A stretch of DNA of 64,000 bases from Undaria pinnatifida (Eukaryota > Sar > Phaeophyceae > Laminariales > Alariaceae): the NCBI GenBank assembly GCA_012845835.1, contig JABAKD010000020.1, positions 10,862,488 to 10,926,487 of the forward strand, given 5' to 3'. Under the pieces are notes generated by a model that saw only the letters and a list, made by a program, of their open reading frames with translations, was not told where the DNA came from and made no database searches. Positions 46,319 through 57,740 of this stretch are shown here, one piece after another; the stretch's first letter is position 1, and each line of letters starts with the position of its first letter. The position numbers and the translations under genes were made by a program.

Positions 46319-46655
46319 GGGTCGATATATTCAAATAGTCGGAGCTTCTCCAACTCACGGGCAGTGTCGCAGCCATCACTATCGTCGGCAGGGTGCACAC
46401 AAATGAGAAAGTTAGCTGACCTCTAAACAGTAACAGTCGAAGGCATTATTGACCACGCGAAGATTACAGAGAGAGCCTCAGAAGATTTGGGCCGATTATT
46501 TAAATAGTCGGAGTTTCTCCAACTCACGGGCAGTGTCGCAGCCATCACTATCGCCGTTAGGATGCACTCAAGTAGAAATCCAGCCAACCCCAAATAATAA
46601 TAACAGGAGAAGGGAATATTGACCACGAAGATTACAAAGAGGGCCTCAAAAACAA
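46319..46655 (-). pseudogene. Tandemly duplicated MFS terminal-exon remnant
   Basis: Two roughly 170-bp copies (about 46319-46488 and 46489-46655) share GTCGGAGCTTCTCCAACTCA, GGGCAGTGTCGCAGCCATCA and GATTACAGAGAGAGCCTC-type segments. On the - strand they encode SEALSVIFAWSI and EALFVIFVVNI followed by GFLLECILTAIVMAATLPVSW, which resembles the TM11-12 end of the MFS protein (FAWSI then a long hydrophobic helix). Each copy is interrupted. This suggests remains of a second, related MFS gene. Confidence 0.35.
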
Positions 46656-47024
46656 ATATGTACACCCCTACTACTGCAGCATTGATCGTTTCTCCCTACG
46701 CAGCGTAACAGGCTCACCCGTCGAGTGAACAGTAGTGGTGGGACAGTTAAGCCACCGACAGAACGACAAGCACAATATATATAGACTAGATATTAATATG
46801 ACTATATTTTTTCAACGAACTCTGCTTGGCTCGCATTCCGATTATGCTCTCCTCTCCGTGGCCATGGACGTACCTGCGTTCCAGCTTTCCTGCCTTTTCC
46901 AGCACCCGAGTTTCGGATCACTTTTACGCGTCCTGGCTGTCGGATCTGGTGAAGGTACGTGTACGGATTTCGCTAAGGGTTCTCAAGGACTCTCCGATAG
47001 GTCACCAGGTAGTACGCGCATTCT

Positions 47025-47165
47025 ATTAAAATACACTCCCGCTGTGCGATCGAATGTTTTGTCGAAATTCATATTTGCAGCAAGCTGTGTGTGATACTCT
47101 GATCGCGCGTACATACATGCTGTGTGTGATATTGCCTAGTATAGCTACAGGGTATATGCCCGACA
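47025..47165. repeat. Dispersed repeat family B, copy 3 (partial)
   Basis: TACACTCCCGCTGTGCGATC, GAATGTTTTGTCGAAATTCA, AGCTGTGTGTGATACTCTGA and TCGCGCGTA match family B at 10.1 and 38.0 kb. After about 47120 it diverges and runs into repeat C. Confidence 0.7.
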
Positions 47166-48020
47166 TCGATCGGCTTTTGCCCACCGGTACGATTTGAGTT
47201 ACCTCAATGTCCGAGCACGAAAACGACCCATCTTCCCTGGGGTAGATACAAACACGATCTGTACCTAACTCAAAGGGTGGGTTTAGGCCTTACCTGGTTT
47301 GCTGGCTTGCATTTTTTTTGCCTGCGAGTTCGTTGCTGTTCGTTGGCCATTCACACTGTTCTGTTCCAAGAAATATTATGTTATAGAAAATTGAATACAT
47401 GGATTCCCGGGTGTTCTCTGTAGTCTCCATTACTCCTCTTGGTTCTTCTTGGGAGTCTGTACGTAGGTGAAACCCCTCAACGCTTTAAGTGGACAGTTGA
47501 TCATGGTCACAGCTATGCGGGGTCATGAAGCAGGCTTTTCCCCCCCCTCCCCACTGCAGTGCGCTTTTTTTTACGCAGCACCAGGGTAGCACTGCTGTTT
47601 TCCTTACCTTTTTTTCCGTTTTGTTGCAAATGGTCTGGTGTGCTGACTCGCATTTTTTTTTTACGGTGTGCTCGTTGAGGTTGCCATCGCATGGGCAGAT
47701 CACCTTGCTGAATATGCGATGTTTATCTCTGTCTCGCAGTTTGTGACCACAGAGCTGGATGTAGAAGGGTGGGGAAATTAGTTTAATGTGAAGAACACAC
47801 ACACACTTCTGTCAGGGATATACAGTATCGTTCGTCACCCCAGTCCAAGGTAGGTAACGTGCCAACAAGTTATACCCGACATCAGCTTTTACCTACAGGC
47901 ATGATTTGAGTTATCTCAATATCCGAGGATGCAAACGACCCGTCTCAATCAACAGACGCGACCTGTACCAAATGTATCGGGTGAGTTCAGGCATTTAAGC
48001 TTACCCATTTCGTTCAAACC
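47150..48020. repeat. Repeat C: two direct copies about 720 bp apart
   Basis: About 47150-47300 and 47870-48020 share CCCGACATC, GGCTTTTGCCCACC/AGCTTTTACCTACA, ATGATTTGAGTTA, CTCAATGTCCGAG, ACGACCC and a closing AGGC-TTA-CC segment. The sequence between them contains no recognised gene. The second copy ends right where the LARD is inserted (48039). Confidence 0.65.
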
Positions 48021-48128
48021 TACCGGTACGCTGATAAATGTTATAGAGTGTCAGTATAGCTGGCAATAGATTCGGTAGGATAGTCCGCAGATTCATGGTC
48101 TATTGGCCACAAGAAGGTTCTCTTAAAC

Positions 48129-48293
48129 GGAACATTCTGAGTGAGCGGATAACCCGTAGAATCTAGCTAGTTTGTACCACAAGAGCGTTCTCGGAAATGG
48201 AACGTTCCTCCTCTGGACAAGATAGATAGAAGTAAGCGCGTTAAGCGCTCATGGGAACATTAGGACATCCAGGAGAACGTTCCTTGTACGTTC
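48129..48293. promoter_or_regulatory. Cluster of heat-shock-element-like palindromes in the LTR
   Basis: Sites of the form nGAAnnTTCn lie at 48129-48138 (GGAACATTCT), 48199-48208 (GGAACGTTCC) and 48274-48283 (AGAACGTTCC). Extra half-sites flank them: TTC at 48188, GAA at 48194 and TTC at 48291. The same sites recur in the right LTR 14,002 bp further on. Heat-shock factor binds alternating GAA/TTC units; binding here is inference from sequence only. Confidence 0.6.
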
Positions 48294-48312
48294 CATAGGT
48301 AAAGGTCCGGAA

Positions 48313-48377
48313 GAGAGCACAGTAGCAATGCTGGGGTGAAGCGAACTCTGTGAGCTTCACCCCACCCCCGTGCTCTC
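48313..48377. repeat. Composite hairpin in the LTR
   Basis: The inner stem TGGGGTGAAGC (48332-48342) pairs with GCTTCACCCCA (48354-48364) around an 11-nt loop. The outer stem GAGAGCAC (48313-48320) pairs with GTGCTCTC (48370-48377). If the LTR RNA starts upstream, this would be a strong structure near its end, repeated in the right LTR. Confidence 0.9.
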
Positions 48378-48608
48378 ACTACCTGCTCTACCAGCTCTAT
48401 CAGCTCTACTTATTCTGCCCTGCACTACCGTGTGCCAAGGGCCTGTGTTGTCTGTCTTTCAGAGTTCCATGTAGAGGAAATAATGTATAAGCTTTTGAGT
48501 CTATCCAGCGAGCCATGAGGAGAGACCAAACAAGGGCACCGGAACCCATGAGGAGCACGCTTCCCAACACCGACCAACCACGCATCCCCCACTCGGAGTA
48601 CCACCACA

Positions 48609-48630
48609 ATTGGCGACGTCGTAGCAGTGA
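48609..48630 (+). other. Putative primer-binding site
   Basis: TGGCGACGTCGTAGCAGTG starts two bases after the left LTR. TGG is the complement of the universal tRNA CCA end. I cannot name the tRNA from memory. Confidence 0.5.
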
Positions 48631-51450
48631 ACGTGTCGACCTTGGGCTTCGTGACCTTCTCCCCGGTGCTCTTCTCTCCCCAAGGCAAGCTCTTTTCGGC
48701 TTGCACAGCTTTGCATTTTACTTTTCCCGTTTTTTTTGGTAGTTTTTATTTTTTACTTTTTTTCGCTTTTCCTCTCGTATTTTAACACACTCCCTTTCAT
48801 CCAGTAGTAGCGCAGTTGGACCCCTGTGAGCTGTTTGCACTCGACTAATTCGAGTGGCCGGCTCCGTTGAACCACACCTTCCTACTGCACCGTGTCGTTG
48901 CGGAATAGGGGGGGTACATGTGCAATAGTTTGCCCTACCACACCCCCCCGAGTCCGAGTTGCGCGCTTCGGATGAAGGCAATAACTCGCCCTTGTTCTCT
49001 TTTCTAGTTTTGGCCATTCCCTCGCATTTCTGCTAATGATCTATATTATAGACACAGCAGGCCTGCAGTAGTAGTGCGTGACTATTTCTTGGGTTTCGTT
49101 TTTTTGCTGAACCATGTTTGGGTTTTGGTTTCTTGGCGTATTTTTACCAGGTACCAGCACGCTGTGTGCTTTAACCTTTCGAGCATTGCATCTCCGACCT
49201 ACAGCCTATGAGACACTCCACCTTCATGTGGGTTCGCTCACAGTACGGCTCATGTACTCGTAAAGGCCCGCTTTTCGTAATTCTCGTTTCTCTTGTTTTT
49301 CTTTTTCTGCCCGCATACTTAGCCGGTGGTGTCATTTTTACGGCGTGTGATTGGCATCGGGTACGACGTATTAGTCATATTTTTGCTTGCGTACCTCTGG
49401 TGAGACAGCGGCTCATAGATAATTTGCGTACCTCGTACACAGCATAGCAGTGGTACGTACACACGTATGGGTTGACACGTACCTTTCGGGCGTGGCACAC
49501 CCCCATAATCGTAGCATACCTACCCCCCCCACCAGGTACGGAGTTGTACCGAGTCTGACTCCCAGGGTTTTAGGCCTGTATGCACGGTTGCGTCTTGTCC
49601 TGATACTCCCGGTAGTACCCCGTTTCCACGGCCATCCCAAAGTCGTTTTGGTTTGCCCCTGGTTTGTTTGTTCTTTTGTTTTGATGCATTTCCCTTGTTT
49701 GCTTTATTGATAGCTACTTTGTTTTCTTGTTTCTTGCATGGTTAACAAGCACGTACGAGTAACTGCTGCTTAAATTTGTCATGGGGAATTTCTACTTGTA
49801 CTGTTTTTTTTTTTCTCGTGCAAACTTTCGTTTTGTTTTTGTACACTGACTGGTGGTGTCGCACGTACCATCTCTCCAGTTAAAAACATATCGTACGCGG
49901 ACCCTACACTGCTATGGCGAAATTACCGTTGTCCAGTGTGCAATTCTCACCAGCTTATGACGTACAGAGCTCTATGTTGCCGTTTGTCACCATGCTGCTG
50001 TTTAGCGTACACTTCGTACATTTTGGCCATTGCATCGCATCTACGCTGTTAAAATTTGACAAAATACTGCTGTAGTACGTGTATCTCGCCAGCCTTCTGT
50101 CATACACAGGCTTTATGCTGCCTTAATTTGTCAGGATACTGGTGTCATATATGTGAATTCCGTCGGTTTTGTCTCACGCACGGCCCCCTATGCTGCTCAC
50201 ATCGTCCGAAATGCTGCAGTAACCGTGCCTCTTACCAGTTTTGAGCCACATATGGGCTCTATCATGCCCATATGCATCTGCTGTATAGCAATTTGCCAGT
50301 ATATTTGTCGTGCCCGAGCTCTACGCTGTCTAATATTGGATTATTCCCCCCCCCCGCGTTCGGCCAGCTTTTTACGCCATAACAAAAGCAGGCTCTACGC
50401 TAACATTTTTTTTTTTTGCGACAGAACGCATCAAAGTCCCTCGCATCTGCCCCATCTCGTATGATGAAGTGGAGTAGACGCTGCTGAGATTTGCCCGATT
50501 TTTGTCACCGGACCGAGTTTACTTTTCCCCGTTTCTGGTGATACAGGGTAGATGATGCCCAAATTTCAACGCATTTTTCGCTTCAATTTTACGATAAAGC
50601 AGGGTCTATGCTGCTCAAAATTGTAACGTTGCTGCGCAAGCTTGAAAGTCGATAACTGTTTCTTTTTTTTTTACTTTTCATTTTTTTGGTTTGAAGGCAT
50701 TCATTTCTGCTGTTAGTTGCTTGACAATAATTTTGCGAGTGACCACGGGAAATGCCCCCCCCCCCGTTTCTATGCCGCACGTGTTGCTTTCATCATGCTG
50801 GCGCACATCTCGTCTTGCAAAAATGGTCGTGCAACCATGATCGTCTTGTCACGAGCATCAACACGCGCTGCACATGATGTTGACTTACACAATTGACAAT
50901 GATTGTGCTCTGTCACGATGCATTATTTTTTTTTAGGGGTTTCAACCCCATAATGCGGGAACGGCGGTATTACATGCCGAACATTCCACTATATCATATT
51001 GGTACGATTTTATAAAATCCTCTCACGGTGCACTGTGTTCTATTTGGAAACCTCTGTGAGGGTGGAGACTCAACGTGCCACGAGCCTCGTCAATACGCTC
51101 AATACCCCACGCTTGTTTGAGCTATTTTCATGAGGCTTACGTTTTTGCTGTTACGCACCCCCGACCTGATGCAGCGTTGGAGTGACCCGAACTGTATTAG
51201 GATCGTGCTTGAGCAAAAATACGGTTGAGTAAAACCGCACCCCGAGTGCGTCGCGCTCCGGATGCCATCTCTCTCCCTTTTTCACGAGTGTCCTACCTGT
51301 GTTACACGGAACCCCCCCCGGTATTTTTATAAACAGTGCACCCCCGAAGTATACCGTCATTTTTAGGTCCGAATTTTTGCTTCGGAAACCTCAAACATAG
51401 CTTAGGTTATCGACGGGTACAAGAGGTACACATATTTTCCGTGTTGTAAG
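48631..51450 (+). other. LARD interior, part 1: T-rich with degenerate repeats
   Basis: Poly-T runs alternate with imprecise repeats of 75-100 bp that share phrases such as TCTATGCTGC, TTTGTCAC and GTCATACA (about 49960-50640). Open frames are short and unrelated to known proteins. No gag-like frame was found. Confidence 0.6.
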
Positions 51451-54400
51451 GTCTGATTTTGTTTTGTTTTCGACTGGATAACTCGGTGGTTCTAACCATC
51501 TCCCGAGCACCACGCTCCTCCCCCGGGAATATCTACAATCATCCATCACCCTCCGGTCTTCTTGGTGACGTTCGAAAACTACTGGTACTGCATCCTACCC
51601 CTCTACTCCGGTGCGTGCGATACCTCCCTATCCGTTCCGGACCAACATGGACCCCCCCCCCAACCTTTGCGGTAAGTCCCGCACCAACCAGGACCCAACC
51701 CCTAAACCCTCACAATGAACAGTGAGCTTCGCGTTTTTCTCGTGCTGTAGCCATGGGTGGTACAGTTACGGTGAAGGACCTTGTCATTCTGTTCCAATAA
51801 AATCGAAATAATGCCCGGAGCGCATTTTTGCGGCCAGGGTCGTTGACGGCATTTCCACCGCCGCCACTGACCCCGACCCATTTCAGTCAAACCGGATCCC
51901 TCGACGTTTGGTACGGCCACCTTACACGCCGAGACTAGGGAGGACGGATCCCTCTACGAGAGACGCCCACCTGATACGACTGCGATTTTTGTTTAGCGCC
52001 TGAGGGCAAGAGGTTATTTTTTTTCCCGTGGAGGAACGCAACAACGCCGCAAGTACAGCGACGACTACCACAGCGTGTATCGCCGAAGCGGCACCCATCA
52101 GGCCAGTGCCGCGGTGGTTACCGAATATCATGCCACCGCGACTGCAGCCCTTTGTGCCCCCCCCCCCCCCCATCTGAGCCACGACTACCGCTCCAACCGA
52201 CACGTTGCTGCTCACATCCCAACCCCGGCTCCCATAGCCGCCCACCCCACGCGGCCGCGTCTATCACCACAACGGTTCAAATTCGCCCGCCCACTATCGC
52301 GCTTAACCCCCTGCGCCCAATCGCCCCTGCTTTTGTTTGCTGGTACTTGCTCACAACTGCATCCGGCGCGCCCACGGTCTCGACCGGGCGGCACCCAAAG
52401 GCAACCTTGTCTGCGGTAAAATATTTTTCGGTCATTGGCCACGTCGTACCTACCCAACTACGACTCATGTCGGCATCGTTAGACGGTCCATCTGCGGTAA
52501 TCTGCCGGTCCGGTCTATTTCCTTGAAATTCCGACCCCCTCCTGCCGCTACTATTGTTGTCAAAACGGCCACAGAGATGCCGAACCAACTTTGTGGCTGC
52601 ATTGCCCGACACGCCCCCAAGCCCCAGCACCCACCTCCCGTAAACCCACGGCTTGAAAACGCCGCACACGCCCTCCGCAACCAGCCCCCAAAAACGCCGC
52701 GCGCACCCCCCCGCATCACCTACTCCTCGGGTCAAGACCACCGTTCTTCTCCGACTACCACCTACACCACCATTCTTCTCCGCCTACCACCTACATCACC
52801 GATATTGACCGTTGTAACAACGACAGCTTGTCGCTCAACGACGCGGACGCCATCCTATCCGTAGTGGCCGCGACGGCGGTCGCGACCACCCGAATTGTGA
52901 CGCCCATGACGCCTGCGTCTGTCTCACGAACCGCAAAAAGTGGTGGCTCGCAACCACCACATATTGCGATACGGGACACAACCTGCGACGAGCATCATTG
53001 TCAACTACCTGGCCATCGAGTACCACTTCGCTGGCTTTCGGGCGTTCTCCTTGACGCCTGCATCGTGCTGGCGGCACTCTCCCACTTTAGCAACACCGCT
53101 ACGCCTCTGGTGCGCTCAACCCAGGTATGGGCATACTTCAGGATATTGGTTTTTACTTTTGGTATTTGCGGAAACGCGCGGACCGTAAACCCGGCGCTAT
53201 TACCCGGCAATAACCCGCGACAACCAACGCCGCTCGTTATAATTGCCGTGACAACTATTTTTTGGGTCGAAAGCGCCATGATCGCCTTTCTTCCGCGGGA
53301 AACTGATGCGACAACGACGACAACATCGACAGCAACAGCGTGGCCGGCCGATACCCATTGCGGCAAAAATCCCTGGACGCTACACGCTGATCAACCGATA
53401 CAGCACTACCAGCACCAGGCCATCTAATTGCGGGACGAGGTTCCAGCTTCAACTTCACAAGAACGAGCTCCACCGAGGCCCCCGCCCCCCAACAATCTAC
53501 CTCCCCCGCCCAGCCCCATACATGCGATATCGCTTGTCCAAGCCTGATCCCCTTGTTCTAGCGATGGTCTTGAGGTGTGGGTACGAGGAGGCCAAGACGT
53601 CGAACCCTACTGGGATGCTCCACTCGACGCCTTCTACCGGTGAGCAACGCTACTTGCCGAAGACCACGGCTACCAGCGGTTCCGGACTACAGCACGAAAC
53701 TTCTGCTTCCAATTCCGGGCCATCGCATCCTGAGCCCGCCTCGCCTATTTATCGGCGGCTCCACCCGCGCTCGTCCTAGGACGTGCGCGTTTTTCAGTGA
53801 CAACGTTGGGCCCGCGAACGACGGATTCCCACTCGCTGCCACGGTGTTGACAGCACCACTGCCCCTGGGCCCAAGGGACAGTCCCGTCATGACGACGGAA
53901 GACTCGCGATCATAGTTGACCAGGACATGCCCTGAGCCCCCTGCCCCGTCTTCCCCGCAACCCTCGTGGATTGCGTGGACACGGACCACAGGTACGGCAT
54001 TTCCTAGCGAGTTCTATCCTGCTCATCCAACGCCGCTTGGAGACAGGACCCCCAGGGTATCTTCGCCCCGCTCCTTTAAACGCAACCCACGGAGACCCTC
54101 CCAGAGCCTCGGTGATACAATACCGAGACTCCCTCTGCGATCACGTTAACCCAGCCGCGCATGTTCTCCAGATCAGCCAGCTGCACCCTCGCCATCGCCA
54201 CGCGACAGTCTTACAGACAGCCGCAACTGACCACTGCTTGGCGGCTCACCGCAGCCAGCCTACACCGGACTACCTCTTCTGGGATGTTCAACCTTTAGCA
54301 GTGCCACCCTTCTGGATTCTTCTTCTACGGTTTTTTCTTATCACCGTGTGGAGTAGTTTCCGACATCGCCCGATACCGACATTTTGAGCGACACCACGAC

Positions 54401-57400
54401 CCCTCAGCTTTCCCGGCTTCGACCAAGTATCGGAACCGTTCCTACGACAGCCATGGACATTGGTTCCGAGGTCAACAAACGCCGGAGCTCCTTCATTACC
54501 TAACTGGGACAATGGTTCCGAGGCCGACAAACGCCGGAAATTACTCCCGTACCACCACCCATCGACCCTCGTCATCCACCACCGCCCTCCCAGTTCGTAT
54601 CTCTAGCTTCGGCAACGGTACACCCGAGACTGGCAATCCCATCCATAGGCAGAAGCAATAACCGCTTTATTCGGTTGGCAGCCGCCTTTTTCCCATAACC
54701 CGCCGCGTTGCAAACGAGTCATCCCTTTCCGGTCTCGGCATTTCTCACCGAACCCTTCTCCTACCGACCTCGTTCCGACCCTTTCCATCGCGACAGAACA
54801 AGTCTGCCGCCCCCCCCCCTTCAACGCGACCGGTTTCCACGGAACACCTCTGTCCCGGCCCCCTCCATCACCACCGAGGCGCACCTGCCAAATCCCCCAA
54901 GCCGTTCTCCACCCCGACGTGTTACCGCAGAGCCGCCTTGCTCCGGTCTCCGCCGACCATCTGGAGGAAGCAGCCGCCCTTCTCCTCACGGTCTGGTTAG
55001 TTCTCACTTCGACAAACGTTGGACCCCCTACCGCCCCCCTTTTCACGGCTACCCTGGCCCAAACCATCCCGCCTGTTCCAGGCCACCGACGGTACCTCCC
55101 GGCCAACTTTTCCGTTTACCCACCAGCGTGCCCTGGTTTCCCGCAACCACAACAAACCCGCGGTTTATCGCTCCCGACCCAGCTCTTTAGCTACTCCTTC
55201 ATTAACCGGATCCTTGCCACCAACGGCCCTTCAGCTTTCCTCCACGACACAACCACGGACGACCCCGACTGATTCTGCTTCCGTTGCCAGTGAACACCGA
55301 ACAGTTCCCCTCCAACCCAACGGTCGCGAATCCCCATCCGACACCAATACCGCCACCCCCCTTTTGCCTCAACAACCCTGTAGGTTCACCACCTGAACCT
55401 AGGCAACCCCTACCCGTTCCTGAAGGCATATCTGTGACGCCACTGTCGCCACCCCCCCCTACCCTAACATTCCTATAGGTTTACCATCTGAACCTGTGGT
55501 TTTGTTCCTTTCCGGTTATGACCTCTCCGAGCCGAGCATCGGCTTGGGTGGGCTCGTTCTCCCGTCCCTCCCAACCCACCACTACATCCCGCCGCTCCCA
55601 TCTTCTGAGTTGGAGCAATTTTTTTTTTCCGGGTATGAGCGTTTCGAACCGACTATCGGTTTGGGTGGGCTCGCTACCTCTCCTCTACGACCCACCTCTA
55701 CCATTCCACCGCCCTCTTTTTCCGAGTTTGTTATTTTTTTTAGCCTCGGGCTCATGAACCTCCCGAGCCTGGTACGTATGGGACCTTTTAAGCCAGAAAT
55801 CGGGCCCTTCCACGGCCTCTTCGCTGCCCACGTCGCCGGATGCGAGCATCCCATCCCGGGTATCCTTTTGGGTGGGCTAGTTCCCCCTCCCTTTCGACCC
55901 ACCATCACTATCCGCCCCCATCCACCGGCGACGCGCAAACCGTGCACCCTTCCTGTTAGGCATTGACTTGGGTGGGCTCAAACCCCCTCCCTCCTGCCCC
56001 ATGCACCACGTTTTGCTGGAAATACTTTCGGCAAACTCACCGTTGCGGACCATACCAAAACAATCCGTCGACCCCTTCTCCGCGCCAAAACCTCCGTCGG
56101 GTCTATTTCGGCCCATGACATCGCTTTCGGTTCGCTAGCCAGCTCCGAGAAAGGCGCCGAGGACGCTGGCGCTCCTCCTGGATCGGCTTTCAGGCCGTCC
56201 TTCGTTCTCCCCAGCGCCCACCATTGGCGCATCCCTTTTTGGCCTTCCTCATCCTTCGTCGGACCATTATTTTCCCGGAGCCGTCATCGCTCCACAGCCG
56301 CCGCTGAAAACTGTGGACTGCCCTTCCGACTACGGTTTTTCTCGCCAGTACCTGTGGCTACACTTCCAAGATCATCGACACCCCCCCATCGCCGCCCGAA
56401 CATCGCGACCAGAGCTTCGTCGTCACCTGAGCTTTGCCACCGGAGTTCCACCTTTCACCAGAGCTTCGACGTCACCTGAGCTCCATCGTCACCTGAGCTT
56501 CGCGACCAGAGCTCCACGTTCACCGGAGTTCCACCTTTCACCAGAGCTTCGCCGTCACCCGAGCTTCAAGACCAGAGATCCACCTTTTTCAGAGCTCCAT
56601 CTTGGACAGAGCTTTGTCGTCACCTGCGCTTCGCGACCACAGCTCCTCCTGCACGAAAATTCGTCGCCGTCTGTCGTCATCTGAGCTTCGCGACCAGAGC
56701 TCCACCTTCGTCAGAGCTCCACCTTTCACCTGAGCTCCACCTCCGTCTTCCGCGACTTCATCATTCGATGTCTTTCCCCTTCAAGCCACTACCAACGTCA
56801 AGGCGACCTTTCTTCTTTTGGCCACTACCGCCGGCCCCGACGTCGTCGCCACCATCTACTCCGACAATCTGGGAATTGTTTCACCGACTTCTGCAGCCAT
56901 GAACCGATGGGTCTGCCGCTTCAAACCGCTACCAACAGCGAGGCGCCCTCTTCCAGGCCACTACCACCAACTCCGGCGTCATCGTGCCGTCAGCGCCGAC
57001 CAGCGGGGACATATTTCGCCGACTCCTGCAGCCACCGCGCCGGTAGGTTTGCTCCTTCAGTCCGCTACTAACCGCCCCGGCGTCACAGCCATCGCCGGCT
57101 ACTTCGGGTCTTCTCTACCGCCTATTCCGACAACCACGCCGTTATCCTCGCCGCGTACAAAGCGAACTCCACCACCGCGAGAACCGCAGGCATCTCCACA
57201 GGCCCACCTTAAAGGACTACTACAGCGTCAACGCTTGCGCCTACATGTACGCTGCGGAACACGCACATTCCACCACCGCGTACGCTATCCGCCACCTTCT
57301 TCAACCTACCATATTGAGCTACTACAGCCCCGTCTTCTTCCGTCACAAGAGCCTCTACCGTATCTTCCGCGAACACCCCACCCTCACTGGTTCGTGCTCG

Positions 57401-57740
57401 GAGCTCTTCAACGCGTTCTACTGGACCATCATCCGTCTCCAGCGCTTCTACCACATCTTCCGCGAACACCACGACGTCACTGTCTCGCGATCGGAGCGCT
57501 GCAGCACACCCTAGTACGACCACCAGTCGCGTTCCATCGGATCTTTCTTCAAACCCTACATCACCCGGTTCCAGGATCAACCTACGGCGTCTCTACTGCA
57601 TATCTTCGCGGAGCACCATCTACGGACCGGCGTGCCTACAACGCCACGCGACAGGGATATCTGCAGTCAGGGTATTATCGCGTTGAGTCGCACTTACCCT
57701 TTTGTCTTGTTGTCCCTGACCCTCACCGTGTTTCTTGAGT
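51451..57740 (+). other. LARD interior, part 2: C-rich, Pro/Thr-type frames in several phases
   Basis: Strongly C-rich on the + strand. It contains many overlapping open frames, including one of 306 codons at 56818-57738, but several phases are open at once and the peptides are Pro/Ser/Thr/Arg-rich low complexity, as expected when composition alone removes stop codons. Local tandem families are visible: an approximately 125-bp unit containing TTGGGTGGGCTCG at 55520-55980, and an approximately 30-bp unit of GAGCTTCGTCGTCACCT type at 56400-56720. I do not call a gene here. Confidence 0.6.

Larger units (their letters stand above)
48039..48608 (+). repeat. Left LTR (570 bp) of the LARD
   Basis: It starts TGTTATAGAGTG and ends TACCACCACA (TGT...ACA inverted ends). 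It contains several GAAnnTTC palindromes between 48129 and 48283, a composite hairpin at 48313-48377, a 9-bp CAGCTCTAC-type triplet repeat at about 48380-48410, and AATAATGTATAAGC at about 48479-48492, which could serve as a TATA or polyadenylation element. Confidence 0.93.

Noticed and set aside
46800-46960. Possible + strand exon ending GTGAAG|GTACGTG
   Set aside because: Good donor but no acceptor, start, homology or partner exon that I could support.
48406-48609. A 67-codon antisense frame with a hydrophobic segment in each LTR
   Set aside because: It exists twice only because the LTRs are identical; no initiation context or homology.
52075-55966. Chain of overlapping + strand frames that might be a gag-like gene
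   Set aside because: The frames overlap in different phases, have no zinc knuckle or other gag signature, and some peptides are tandem-repeat translations.
56818-57738. A 306-codon open frame inside the LARD
   Set aside because: Pro/Arg/Ser/Thr-rich low complexity in a C-rich stretch where other frames are open too, and no motif. Composition explains the absence of stops.
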